Of a stretch of DNA of 37,023 bases, positions 20,600-31,116 are shown in pieces. The translations under genes were made by a program, and so were the position numbers. The number at the start of each line of letters is the position of its first letter. Position 1 is the stretch's first letter. The notes under the pieces are model-generated. The model did no database searches. It was not told the origin of the DNA and worked only from the letters and a program-made list of their open reading frames with translations. Origin of the DNA: Phlegmacium glaucopus. Taxonomy: Eukaryota > Basidiomycota > Agaricomycetes > Agaricales > Cortinariaceae. The stretch spans positions 18,422 to 55,444 of the forward strand of contig MU130244.1 in NCBI GenBank assembly GCA_015039465.1. Direction: 5' to 3'.

Positions 20600-21110
20600 A
20601 CTATGGTCCGTGAAGAAAATGGAGTAGGAGAGGAAGATTTGGCTGGCATGTTCGGGGAGCGGATATTTGGAGGCGGACCATCTAGAATGACGAAACCTTT
20701 CTGCTGAAATAGCTATGACGGATGTTCATGAGCCGAGAACGGAAGGAGAGGTTATGATGTGAAACTTTTCCCATTGGGCCATTTCAACTACGACGACAAT
20801 TTTTGATCTGTTCTTTAGCGAGCGTCGCTAGGACGACAGATGAGATTGACAAAGACCGTCATTAGTATTGGAAGCTAAACTTGGAAAATGACGTAAAGCC
20901 GCCTCGGTGTCGTTCCAGGAACTATCGAAAGAAAAACCGAGGAGTTCGGATTTGGAAAGCTGTATTGAGTGGAGTTGGCATTATCAAGTTGGTTCGGGAC
21001 GCAGACGAATATAGGGGAAGGGTTGGTGGTTGCGAAAAAAGTGATGATGCCCGCTCTGGGCCTTGTTCACGAAATTCGCAAGTTGATGATCGAAAACTAT
21101 GATCGTATAA
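20600..21110 (+). pseudogene. Degenerate gene remnant, copy 2 of a dispersed pair
   Basis: Matches 3421-3778 in the same orientation, and it lies just outside the right end of the Plavaka-type element. A readable start (MVREENGVGEEDLAGMFGER) is followed by stops, and later fragments such as PALGLVHEIRKLMIENYDRI are in other frames. I do not recognise the family. Because this copy lacks the hAT-like insertion it shows the uninterrupted order around GAGTTGGCATT. Confidence 0.55.
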
Positions 21111-22404
21111 TTAAACCTGCTGGCTTTGGTTTCTGCCTGACTGTGTGACAAAAAGGGAGTTTTGCTACTAATCGAAATTCTGATTGCCTTGTGAAGTTGC
21201 GACATGCTAGAGTAGTACAAATTTAATCTAAGTAGACATACTAATGGTTCTGGGAGCGGAAGCAACTTGATGGAATCCAGAGATCAGAAATTCAAAAACG
21301 GAGATTTACAAGTCTTTGGATTCCATCTTCATCAACCGGGGGTGAGCTGAGAGCATGACTACGGAACCCAAATGAGAAGCAAGCCTAAGGCGCGTCGTAG
21401 TCATGGCGAAGACTCACCCGTGGACAGATGTCAAGCCTTAGGCAGCTTCTTCCGAGTTGCCCACCCGCTTGCTGCAAGTGTGTGTCATCTTTTATTATTA
21501 TTATTCAGTCAACCTGCTAGCCATAGGTTGACCAGTAATCCGATGGAGATCAAAGCAAGTGATGGAGATCAAAGCAAGTTTTTAGTACTAGACTATCAAC
21601 TTTCGCAATTAGCTATCCAGAGACACTCAATGGAGATCATAGAGAGGCTAATAGAGCCATATCTTTGGCGTGACAAACGATTTGCTATCGATGAGAATTG
21701 TCAACACATGCGTCGATCAACAAGCCACCAAGGTTACGGTACCGTGAAATCTCTCTTCAACTATACATTGTCAGTCCTCTCCATTGGGTGAGATTTCATC
21801 CGGTTTGAGCTTTTGCGAGTAACGCTGCTTGGCCCACCGAACGTGTACATATATGATCATGATGTTCATAACGGAACAATGAGCACAACACAGACGAAAG
21901 AGAGCGCACCGCAGACAGAACAGTGATAAAGGTGGATAGGATCAGCAGCTAGCACATGATTGTTAAATATTAAGGGGATAGAGAGTAGTGTTTCAAAGGG
22001 CGAGTGTGAGCATTCTAAGTAGTCGTCAGGATTTATTGGACTCTCCTAGGCCTACAATTAGCATAGCGGCAACGTAGCGGTCAGAAAAGGGCAAAGAACA
22101 TTTGAACATTTGATCGATAACAATCATTCCAAAAGTGCTGTCTGACTCGGAAGTACATCAAGATCCTGAACTTGAACGCCGGCTTAGTAGTACCATCTGA
22201 TGTATCTTGATGTCAAAAGATGATTGTTTGCATAGAACTGACATGTGTTAACGAAGCGAGAATCACTGATTCAGTAAAACAATGGTTACCATGCTGAGAG
22301 TAGCTTTTACAAATACAAAATTGCAAATACAAAATTAGATTGGTGGAGAGCGTACTAGTTTTGTGAAAAGCCGCCACCATCCACGAGATCGTTGGTTGGC
22401 TGCC
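21111..22404. other. Gene-free stretch with a small direct duplication
   Basis: No convincing gene. The word ATGGAGATCAAAGCAAG occurs twice in a row at about 21542-21577. A 139-codon frame at 21372-21791 crosses this duplication and an ATT repeat and looks like chance. Confidence 0.45.
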
Positions 22405-22412
22405 CCTGCACT

Positions 22413-23021
22413 CAAGTGGGTGCCGGGATTGAAATGCCGGACCAGGGGTACATAGGTTGGTCTGGCTGCAGGCTGCTTAAAAAAAATATGACCCTCTTGG
22501 GAACTGGTCTTCCAAATAGTGATTTTGCACGATTAGAGCCTGATAGTGATTATTGAAAATATGTGGATGAGGGTTTCTAAGGTTACCAAGCACAGGAGAT
22601 GAGAATATCATTGATTTGATTTAAGTGTCATATCTTATCTAATCTAATATTAGTAATAAAATGAGAACTTATTTGAAATTTAAGCATAATACCAAACACA
22701 AAACTCAATGGCCTCTAATATGGTATAACTATACACATTTCTAAGTTCTAACTAATCACTCATCATACTATCTTTTAGTTGGGCGTTCCGCCACCTCCAG
22801 TTGTCAATGCAGAAGGATTCACTGTTTGTCCAGACTGCTGCACATGCGTAAAATGCAGTCCAGGAGGTTTTGTTAACCTGGAACAGCAAGCTCAAATATT
22901 ATTACATAAAATTACCATATTTAGACTTGTGCCTGATTACATATGTTGGTAGGTTCAGCCTTGAAGGCCTTATCAGAAAATTTGACCCTAGGTAATTTTT
23001 TTCAATCCCGGCACCCCCTTG
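22413..23021. mobile_element. hAT-like MITE with CAAG ends, 609 bp, target duplication CCTGCACT
   Basis: The left end CAAGTGGGTGCCGGGATTGA and the right end, inverse of CAAGGGGGTGCCGGGATTGA, differ at one position. Perfect 8-bp duplications CCTGCACT lie at 22405-22412 and 23022-23029. It has no transposase and, unlike the other hAT-like elements here, no arrays of short motifs, so it is a separate family. Confidence 0.9.
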
Positions 23022-23066
23022 CCTGCACTACCTACAAGTGCATCGATACGGCATCAGGAAAAACCT

Positions 23067-24553
23067 CACCTGCTTATCTGCAGAAATAAGCCAGTATATG
23101 TCAGTATATGTTAGAATATGCCTGGATCAGTTTCAAATAAGTTGGGTACGTTGGGTAAGTTAAATAAGTCAGGTCCCTCGTAAATTGGCAACTAATTCCC
23201 TACAAATACCCAACTTATTCTGACTTATTTTCCCAAAATATGTTCACAGAATCAACACAGAATTTCCATATCCACATTCATTTCACATTCATGGACTTTA
23301 GGAGATGTCAAGTAAAGTTCATAAAAACCAATAGATTCAAGTATTGATATGTACACCCGATATTGTAAACTACTAGTACCAATCTAATCAACCTTAGTCA
23401 AGCACAGCAAGAACATCACCAAAGTCCAATATCAAAGTCATATGGGTATTGTTGACACTGAACAACAGGATTCCTGAGGAAGCGATCAACCACAATGGAC
23501 ATAGGACTTACCTGACTGCTGGGCGAATAAATCTTGAAGCTACAAAGCACCGGGCAGGTCAGCTACAAGCTAGCTATGCATAATGATTGAAGGCTTATGG
23601 CCATTGCCTCGAAGGCTACAGGAAGCGATGCGAGCTCCAAAAACATCTGCCATGTAGAGGCAGTGGCTCCGGTGATATGATTTAAATCTGCATAAGCATG
23701 GTTTTTGCAATTTTTATCTATTATTTCAGCATAAATATTAATTAATGCACCAATAACTGGTTAATACAACTGATAATAAACAAGGGAATCAGAGTTGTCT
23801 ACCCTACAACTGCTGATTAGACCTATTACTGTGTGACTTAAATGCATATAGTTAATAAGTGTGGTCAATAGACTATCATTTGTTACACTACAAATTGCAT
23901 GTCTGGATTAAAACCAATAAATCCATGAATATCCTTATAGACTTGGCACAGGAAAAGTTAAATAAACAATATTGGGTTAGCAAATGTCATGGGGTGTGAT
24001 TGTGGAGCAACAGAATATTATTAATAAATATTCAGGGGAAGTTGGTGCCCTAGCAACAGTGGAAGCAGAATAACCAAGATAGTGGAACCATGTGATTGTG
24101 TGGGAATCATGATGATTAAGGATAGGGGGAGTGCTGAACAATCATAAAGATTGTTTCCAGGCACAATAGGCACAGTTCCCACCAAGAGGGGTGGAAACTA
24201 CCTAAAATTAGCAACATGGGGCTAAAAATAGAACAACCCCTATATTTCCAGGAACAATGAGTGCACATGGTGCCAGAACCAAAGTAAGGGTACCAGGAAC
24301 CAGTATATCTATTTTTGGACATTATCTATTTTTAAATATCTCAAATGTATAAAATACCTCCCAGGGTTTGTAAATAGTCAGAAAAATTGGATTCTTTCTT
24401 TCCCCCCCCTCATTTGCAACCTAGTACAGCTCACTGTCTTAGACATTGAGCAAGAACACTTGTCTTTGAGATAGGGGAATTGAAAACAAATCAGTTTCTC
24501 AGAGTTGTTTGACTTGTTGCAATAATTGTTGAATTGTTGTAAAAGTTGTTGTT
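23067..24553. other. Gene-free AT-rich interior of the CATCAGG element
   Basis: AATAAGT-rich near the left end (about 23080-23230), otherwise unique AT-rich DNA. No gene, RNA or further repeat is recognised. Confidence 0.45.
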
Positions 24554-24691
24554 GTGTTAAAGTCATAACAGAAGCAAGAGGGCTTCTTGTGTATGCAATT
24601 GTGTTAAAGTCATAGCAGAAGTTTGAGTCTTCTTGTGTATGCAATTGTGTTGAAGTTGTAACAAAGTCTTGGACTTTTGTGTACACAAATT
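24554..24691. repeat. Three tandem units of ~46 bp
   Basis: Three consecutive units begin GTGTTAAAGTCATA (third: GTGTTGAAGTTGTA) and end CTTGTGTATGCAATT or similar. The array stops about 130 bp before the assembly gap, and more copies in the gap could explain why assembly failed there (inference). Confidence 0.75.
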
Positions 24692-24824
24692 GTAAATCAA
24701 TCAGTAAAGTCTTAGGAATTCTTTGACTGATTGTTGGTGCAAGCCATAAATTGCAAAACCACTTAAAAGTTTGATCATCCTTCAATTGATCTAAATTATT
24801 GTTGTTGTTGTGTGTATTAGTTGA

Positions 24825-25223
24825 NNNNNNNNNNNNNNNNNNNNNNNNNNNNNNNNNNNNNNNNNNNNNNNNNNNNNNNNNNNNNNNNNNNNNNNNNNNN
24901 NNNNNNNNNNNNNNNNNNNNNNNNNNNNNNNNNNNNNNNNNNNNNNNNNNNNNNNNNNNNNNNNNNNNNNNNNNNNNNNNNNNNNNNNNNNNNNNNNNNN
25001 NNNNNNNNNNNNNNNNNNNNNNNNNNNNNNNNNNNNNNNNNNNNNNNNNNNNNNNNNNNNNNNNNNNNNNNNNNNNNNNNNNNNNNNNNNNNNNNNNNNN
25101 NNNNNNNNNNNNNNNNNNNNNNNNNNNNNNNNNNNNNNNNNNNNNNNNNNNNNNNNNNNNNNNNNNNNNNNNNNNNNNNNNNNNNNNNNNNNNNNNNNNN
25201 NNNNNNNNNNNNNNNNNNNNNNN
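24825..25223. other. Assembly gap (399 N)
   Basis: Run of N. Open frames that cross it are meaningless. Confidence 1.
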
Positions 25224-25754
25224 TCAGACTTGATTTGGCAGTGCATAGAGTATTGACACAAACAGTAATATTTGCCGTTCACCCAAGGTTAGAAAATCGG
25301 TTACATTGCCTTGCAAGTCAGATCATAGGTGATATTTGAAAGTATGTAGTGCTGGAGGCCACATACCTAGCATTCCAGAAGATGAGCATCGACCAGGGGT
25401 ATTTGTAGTGGTCAAACCGTCGAAGATGAAGGGCGAGGAGGTGGTGGATCAAATTCAAGTTGAGTCTGTTGATTTCTCACGTTTAGCCACAATCAACAAC
25501 ATCACGTGTGTCAGAGCTTGAACTGAGTTTCTGGAAAATGAATTTCGCAGGGCCATTCCACACCACCTCCACATCTGTCACTGGCATTGTCGCTGCTGTG
25601 GCCTATCCACCGCCTCTTTCACCGCCGTTGACGTGGCTTCAAGTCCACAGCTGTTGAGATGGTTGACATCTTGACCTCTGGTGACGTGACCATTGATGCC
25701 ATTGATACCCTCCCACCTTTACCATCGCTGACACCGCACGGCGGCCTCCACTGT
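25224..25754. other. Left flank of the Gypsy insertion with GTTGA-GCC-like words
   Basis: No gene is recognised. From about 25560 the sequence is rich in words like GCCGTTGACG and ATTGATGCC; similar words resume right after the 3' LTR (31117-31380). The Gypsy element thus interrupted one continuous, weakly periodic tract. Confidence 0.45.
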
Positions 25755-26217
25755 TGTGAGGAGGGATTCTCCCTACCTCGAATTATTACTATTTTCATAA
25801 TTTCAAATTCAATACGGAATTTCGCACCGCGTTACATTTTCCAAATTCGTACGTTTCCTATTTTATCAATTTCAAATTCATTCCCCTTTTGGAAATTACT
25901 CCGAAATTACACAGTCCATTCTTACATACAAATTTGTTACCTCTCCGTTTTTATTCTCGGATCTTAGATTCCCATATATCCATTTTCAAAACACAGTACT
26001 ACAAACTAAAGGTATAAAAAGCTGTAGTTATATTGTAGAAAAGGAGAACCAATAAAAAATAACAACAACAAGAAAAACATAACAATTCAGAACATAAAAA
26101 CTTAACAATGGAGAAATTTGATATCAAGAAATAATAAAACAACAAATTTGGAACATTAGAGTTGACAGAGTCAACTTCCCCCCCATATACTCGCACACCC
26201 GGAAACAATTCCCCACA
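25755..26217 (+). repeat. 5' LTR of Gypsy element, 463 bp
   Basis: Begins TGTGAGG and ends CCCCACA. By eye it differs from the 3' LTR at only three positions (about 25830, 26149 and 26167). It contains TATAAAAAG near 26013 and AATAAA near 26051, fitting a U3 promoter followed by a polyadenylation signal. The outer flank is CTGT (25751-25754), matching CTGT after the 3' LTR. Confidence 0.95.
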
Positions 26218-26219
26218 AC

Positions 26220-26237
26220 TGGAGCCCACCGCGAGGG
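26220..26237 (+). other. Probable primer-binding site
   Basis: TGG at the usual spacing after the 5' LTR, complementary to the CCA end of a tRNA. The exact tRNA was not identified. Confidence 0.6.
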
Positions 26238-26493
26238 GGCTAGTTCCATATTCCGTTGTCAAGTCAGCACATCAGCATCCATCATCTTGAAAACCCACAG
26301 TCGTTACCACGCCCAGCCACGTTGATCCACATCGATCTACGATCGCATCACATCTGATCAGGAACACCCTTCGCATATCACATATCCGAATTTCGCCAGC
26401 GTCAAACTAAGCATCGCAGTCAATCGCAGATCTCGTTTCACCCTTTCAGGGTCTGTATCGTCAAAGACATCCTCGCACATCGCTACCTAACTA

Positions 26494-28107
26494 TTGGACT
26501 TGGAATCCTCGTTGATTAAATTCCCATTCGTCCACATACTGTCAACCCGAAATAGTTCACCAAAGATGGATTCATTTTTCAAAATGCCATCTCGATACAA
26601 TCCGTCCGCGCCCAAATTTGACGGAAAACCATCTTCACTCATCCGATTTCTTGATGAAATTACTCAACTAGGAACTCAACATGGTCTCAGCCAACGAGAG
26701 CTCATTACTTGGACCATCCGTTATGCACCAGATGAAGAATACGAGTTATGGAGCATGCAGACATCAGCAAATATGAGTAATTGGGAAAATTTCAAGGCAG
26801 AACTCATTAATTTGTATCCCGGAGCTATAGACAGCTGGAAATATTCGATATCGGACCTCGAGAAACTCGTAGAAAGTCAAGTACTCGCCTCAATCAGGAA
26901 CCAAGATGAGTTCGGACAGTATTACCGGTCATTTCTGCGCATCACCATGTATCTTCAGTCGAAATCAAGACTCAGTAATAGAGAAGTTAGCAATTATTTC
27001 CTTCGAGGCCTTCAAGCGAACCTCAGAGCTCAAGTACGACTTCAATTACAAATGAAAAGCCCATTGCATTACCCAGACGATCCCTGGCCACTCGAAGACA
27101 TTTATTCGGCATCGATTTTCATTTTCACATCGTCGATTATCACTGAACCTAGGCCCAAGATCAAAGTACAAGAAGATTCAATCAAATCCTCGACATCGCT
27201 ACCTGTCCCATTGGATTCAACACTCGAAACACGTCCATCTACAAATTTAGCTACTACGCGCTTACCCCAGTGCATCGCACCTATGCCGTTTCAATCCAGA
27301 ACCCTCGATATAGTCAAGCCATCAACTCAAGAAATCATACCAGAGATTCCGAACGTCTGTGAATCCAAGCCGGAAACACGTCCCAGCCCAATACACTCAA
27401 ATAGTCAGCCATCCAGAGGTCCCAGCACCTATCCAACGTCACTAAATGAGGGCCTATGCTTATTTTCGATCGCTAAGAGCTTGAAGACTCAACGAGCGAG
27501 CAATATCGAATCAACAATTAGTTCACCTCCACCATCCTCCGAAATTTTGAATAACAAGTCAAATGTGACCTCGTCGCCATGCCACACATCGTCAAGCCCC
27601 TCTCTGCCAATGGCGCAGCAGAAATCATCAAGTAAAGCCATCAACTGTTTATTTCCGGAGATCACACAGACCCAACAGGCCATCGACGGCCTTATCAAAT
27701 CGAAGATCGTTTCGTCGCCGCAAGACACCGAAATATCAAATAAACGATCTATTAGTACAGAAGTAGTACTCGACGCATCACCGTTATCTACCAATCCCGA
27801 AGTTGCACCCTCGAAAGACACACCAAACGAATTGCCAAACGAATTATCGACTAGGCCTAAGCTTGTACGCCATCACGAAAAGATGGGCAAGCTGAAGGGC
27901 GAATATAGTAATAGCAATGCCAGTACCACAGTTCGAAATCGTCTCAAAGCATCTCCATTCACTACCCCTCGTCATAAGTCACCCCAGATATCTACCATCT
28001 ATCCGAAATCACATGAAACCGTCGCATACCGTACGAAACACATCAAGATTGTACCGAATTCCTGGAATACACGCCGTTTCCAGTACCATGGAGCCCGTGT
28101 CAAGTAG
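26494..28107 (+). CDS. Gypsy Gag-like protein (capsid domain)
   Basis: 537 residues from the first methionine; a second methionine at residue 25 (26566, MDSFFKMPSRYNPSAPKFDG) is the more usual start for this family. The capsid-like region covers about residues 35-225: FDGKPSSLIRFLDEITQLG, ELITWTIRYAPDEEYELW, NLYPGA, YYRSFLRIT, FLRGLQ and YPDDPWPLEDIY are family hallmarks. The last ~300 residues are Ser/Pro/Thr-rich and low in conservation. There is no CCHC zinc knuckle. It should assemble the particle that packages the element's RNA in the cytoplasm; without Pol on the same RNA, it depends on another element. Confidence 0.85.
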   Translation: MDLESSLIKFPFVHILSTRNSSPKMDSFFKMPSRYNPSAPKFDGKPSSLIRFLDEITQLGTQHGLSQRELITWTIRYAPDEEYELWSMQTSANMSNWENFKAELINLYPGAIDSWKYSISDLEKLVESQVLASIRNQDEFGQYYRSFLRITMYLQSKSRLSNREVSNYFLRGLQANLRAQVRLQLQMKSPLHYPDDPWPLEDIYSASIFIFTSSIITEPRPKIKVQEDSIKSSTSLPVPLDSTLETRPSTNLATTRLPQCIAPMPFQSRTLDIVKPSTQEIIPEIPNVCESKPETRPSPIHSNSQPSRGPSTYPTSLNEGLCLFSIAKSLKTQRASNIESTISSPPPSSEILNNKSNVTSSPCHTSSSPSLPMAQQKSSSKAINCLFPEITQTQQAIDGLIKSKIVSSPQDTEISNKRSISTEVVLDASPLSTNPEVAPSKDTPNELPNELSTRPKLVRHHEKMGKLKGEYSNSNASTTVRNRLKASPFTTPRHKSPQISTIYPKSHETVAYRTKHIKIVPNSWNTRRFQYHGARVK

Positions 28108-30653
28108 TTCATCGAGCCCAGCAAAGGCCCATTTGGAATATTCGATAATATTCCTATCCGTTAGTACCATCGAGTCCCAGCAAGTCTACCCAGCCAATGT
28201 ACAAATTCCCCCATGCATTCGAAATCGCATGAATTCATCACCCTGCGCATGCAACACAGTCAATTCGTACCTGATTACATCATTATTAACTCGATCGAAC
28301 CGCGCGCCTATCGTTCAACAAGGCTCTTTTGGACTTATTTTGTGAATATGTATCCGAGGACTGACGAAATTCCTCAAGAATGTGCAAGAATGTGCAAAAT
28401 ATAGGTTTTATTTCAATTTCATCATACTCCCTCGAAATCCGGTACCCACAAATACGCTATACGACATACGAAACAAATCAGAATTACCGGATATTATATC
28501 ATTATCAAAGCATCGAACACGCGTTGATAGGACCCATATAGCCTCTAGGTTCGTAAACAGGTTATTTTCGAGGTTTAACAACTTCGCAGATACTCGGGAA
28601 TACCTCGCGGTTACCATTATCACTCGCACTCTCGGCCGCGGTTACCAGTAACTCTCGCGCTATCATCCGTATGTCCGGCACTACCTTCTACTCCTCGCTC
28701 ATACATCGCACAACCATTCTACGACCCCTACAACTATCGAAAGCACCCTCATCACTCTTCGCACTTCATACTTCAGACCAGTTTCCACTTTCTCTATCAA
28801 TATTGGACTTAGCCATTTCGCCCTTTCGCAGCATTACCTCTGCACAGCCATTATCTAATCTCGTGGTCTTTCACGGTTCGCATAAGCATATCTTACCTCT
28901 CCGGTATCCCCTGCACTGGTTTTATTATGGTCCGTGTTTATTTTGCACTTGCTTTCTTTCATTTTTCCATATATATATATTATCATATACTTCGAAACAG
29001 GAGGTCATGCAACTGACCTCCTTACTCATCCTGTTTATTTTTACTTCGTCTCCTATGTCTTCGTTACCAAACTATTGGGTTAACGTGATTTCGCATTAGC
29101 TCAATCTTTACATTACTGTTTCGCATATCCGCACCTGGTTAGTTTACGACTCTTGTATTAAGTATCCGTAGCAAGTAGGAGGGAAGGGAGAAGAAGAGAC
29201 GGCCAGAGTTTTGATCCCATAAACTTTGAAGCTTCGTTCTAAGTCAAAAGTCTCACCCTTTCAACTTATTCACGCACTGCGTTATTGTTCGCGAACTTCG
29301 CTTTCTTCGCGGATTGTCCGCACTGCGAATTCCAATATCGCGAACTTCTCCTATACCTTATCGAGGAAATAATACATTAACCCCTACGAACTACGTATTA
29401 CTTGTGGTCTGACCCCACCACAGGTACATCAGCGTCAAATTATCTAGCAACGGATATCAATTGTACCTAAAAGCCGACGAAAATCACCAAAAATATTCAA
29501 TAACACAGCCAGAAGCTCGAAATCCGTCACCTATGCTGCTGAAATCACACGTTCAAGGCCATCTCATGATGCCGCGCACTTAACGACTGAACGAATCTCG
29601 CAAACACTGTAAATATCAGATTCGACGATTATCTCCCCATTACCCGCTATTTCGAATACCACGAATATCTTGTAAGAGGTCTGACGAAAATCCTCAAGAA
29701 TACCAAACTCTCGAATATCATACTGCTGTCAATACCACCAAGCACGATTCAAGAAGTTCAGCATCGGAATAAACAAAAGGCTCATCAAGCCTCCTTCCAA
29801 ATCATGTAAATAGTCATTCATTCATTCGAAATTGACACACGATGCACGAAACACACCTAATTCAGATCAAATTGCACCCTGTCACATCCATCGAGCGCAC
29901 GCCTAACCATTCGACACACCTATTTTGAAAGCTGTACCATATATATTCGGAATCACATGAAAATCCCCAAAAACATACAAAAATATTGTTCAACTCGAAA
30001 TTCAACACCCATACATGCAAATGAAGTCACTAAACGATGTACACAACACATTCGACTCGCACTATATGACATTCCCATCAATATCACCGAACGCGCGCCA
30101 AATAGTTCAACAACTAAACGAAAATCTTTCAAACATTGTACATACGGCACCCAATAGTTCTAAATCACCCCATCCTCTTTGCTCGATATTCAACACTCGC
30201 ATATTCAAATCAAAAGACCATATGATTAACGAAACAAATCCGAATCATCATATATTACATCATTATCAACTCGATCGAACGCGCGTCTAACATTTCGATG
30301 ACGAATTTATCATTCCCACCATCTATTCACCCTTTTCGAACATTGTAAATAATACACTCGAAGTCTGACAAAAATCCTCAAGAAGCAATCCCCAGCTTCA
30401 ATTGTATCACCACGAAGATTGACCTTTTCCATTCTAACGACGAACCAACGAAGATTTCGAACAAATCATTCACAACAACCCTGCTATTTGACCACCTTTT
30501 CGAACCTTGTAAATAGTATATTCAAACATTCATCAATTTTATCATTCACAAAGAAAGTTTTATTCATTACAATTCAATTTCTACTATTACAATTTGTTTT
30601 CCCAACGAGAGACAAGTTGACTGGGAAGTCAACATTTTAAAGTCCCTGGGAGA
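28108..30653 (+). repeat. Non-coding Gypsy interior with degenerate repeated modules
   Basis: Where pol would normally be, two motifs recur: CTGACRAAAWTCCTCAAGAA (28361, 29681, 30365) and a TCGA-rich CGAACGCGCGCC-like motif (28291, 29891, 30088, 30271), often preceded by CATTATCAACTCGAT. Modules of a few hundred bases seem to have been amplified, then eroded. A possible polypurine tract (GGGAGA) lies just before the 3' LTR. Short open frames here show no retroelement domain. Confidence 0.65.
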
Positions 30654-31116
30654 TGTGAGGAGGGATTCTCCCTACCTCGAATTATTACTATTTTCATAAT
30701 TTCAAATTCAATACGGAATTTCGCACCGCGTTACATTTTTCAAATTCGTACGTTTCCTATTTTATCAATTTCAAATTCATTCCCCTTTTGGAAATTACTC
30801 CGAAATTACACAGTCCATTCTTACATACAAATTTGTTACCTCTCCGTTTTTATTCTCGGATCTTAGATTCCCATATATCCATTTTCAAAACACAGTACTA
30901 CAAACTAAAGGTATAAAAAGCTGTAGTTATATTGTAGAAAAGGAGAACCAATAAAAAATAACAACAACAAGAAAAACATAACAATTCAGAACATAAAAAC
31001 TTAACAATGGAGAAATTTGATATCAAGAAATAATAAAACAACAAATTCGGAACATTAGAGTTGACGGAGTCAACTTCCCCCCCATATACTCGCACACCCG
31101 GAAACAATTCCCCACA
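30654..31116 (+). repeat. 3' LTR of Gypsy element, 463 bp
   Basis: Same length and TG...CA ends as the 5' LTR with three base differences. Followed by CTGT, the duplicated target. Confidence 0.95.

Larger units (their letters stand above)
25755..31116 (+). mobile_element. Gag-only, non-autonomous Gypsy LTR retrotransposon, 5.36 kb
   Basis: Two 463-bp LTRs, about 99 percent identical, bracket a 4.4-kb interior. A likely primer-binding site, TGGAGCCCACC, starts at 26220, two bases after the 5' LTR. The duplicated target is CTGT (or ACTGT if the shared A is counted). Only a Gag-like frame is present; no protease, reverse transcriptase, RNase H or integrase is visible, so it must borrow these from an autonomous relative. 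The near-identical LTRs mark a recent insertion. Confidence 0.9.

Noticed and set aside
24791..25339. Frames across the gap
   Set aside because: They consist mostly of N.
27489..27821. Antisense frame within gag
   Set aside because: It is a shadow of the Gag coding frame with no recognisable domain.
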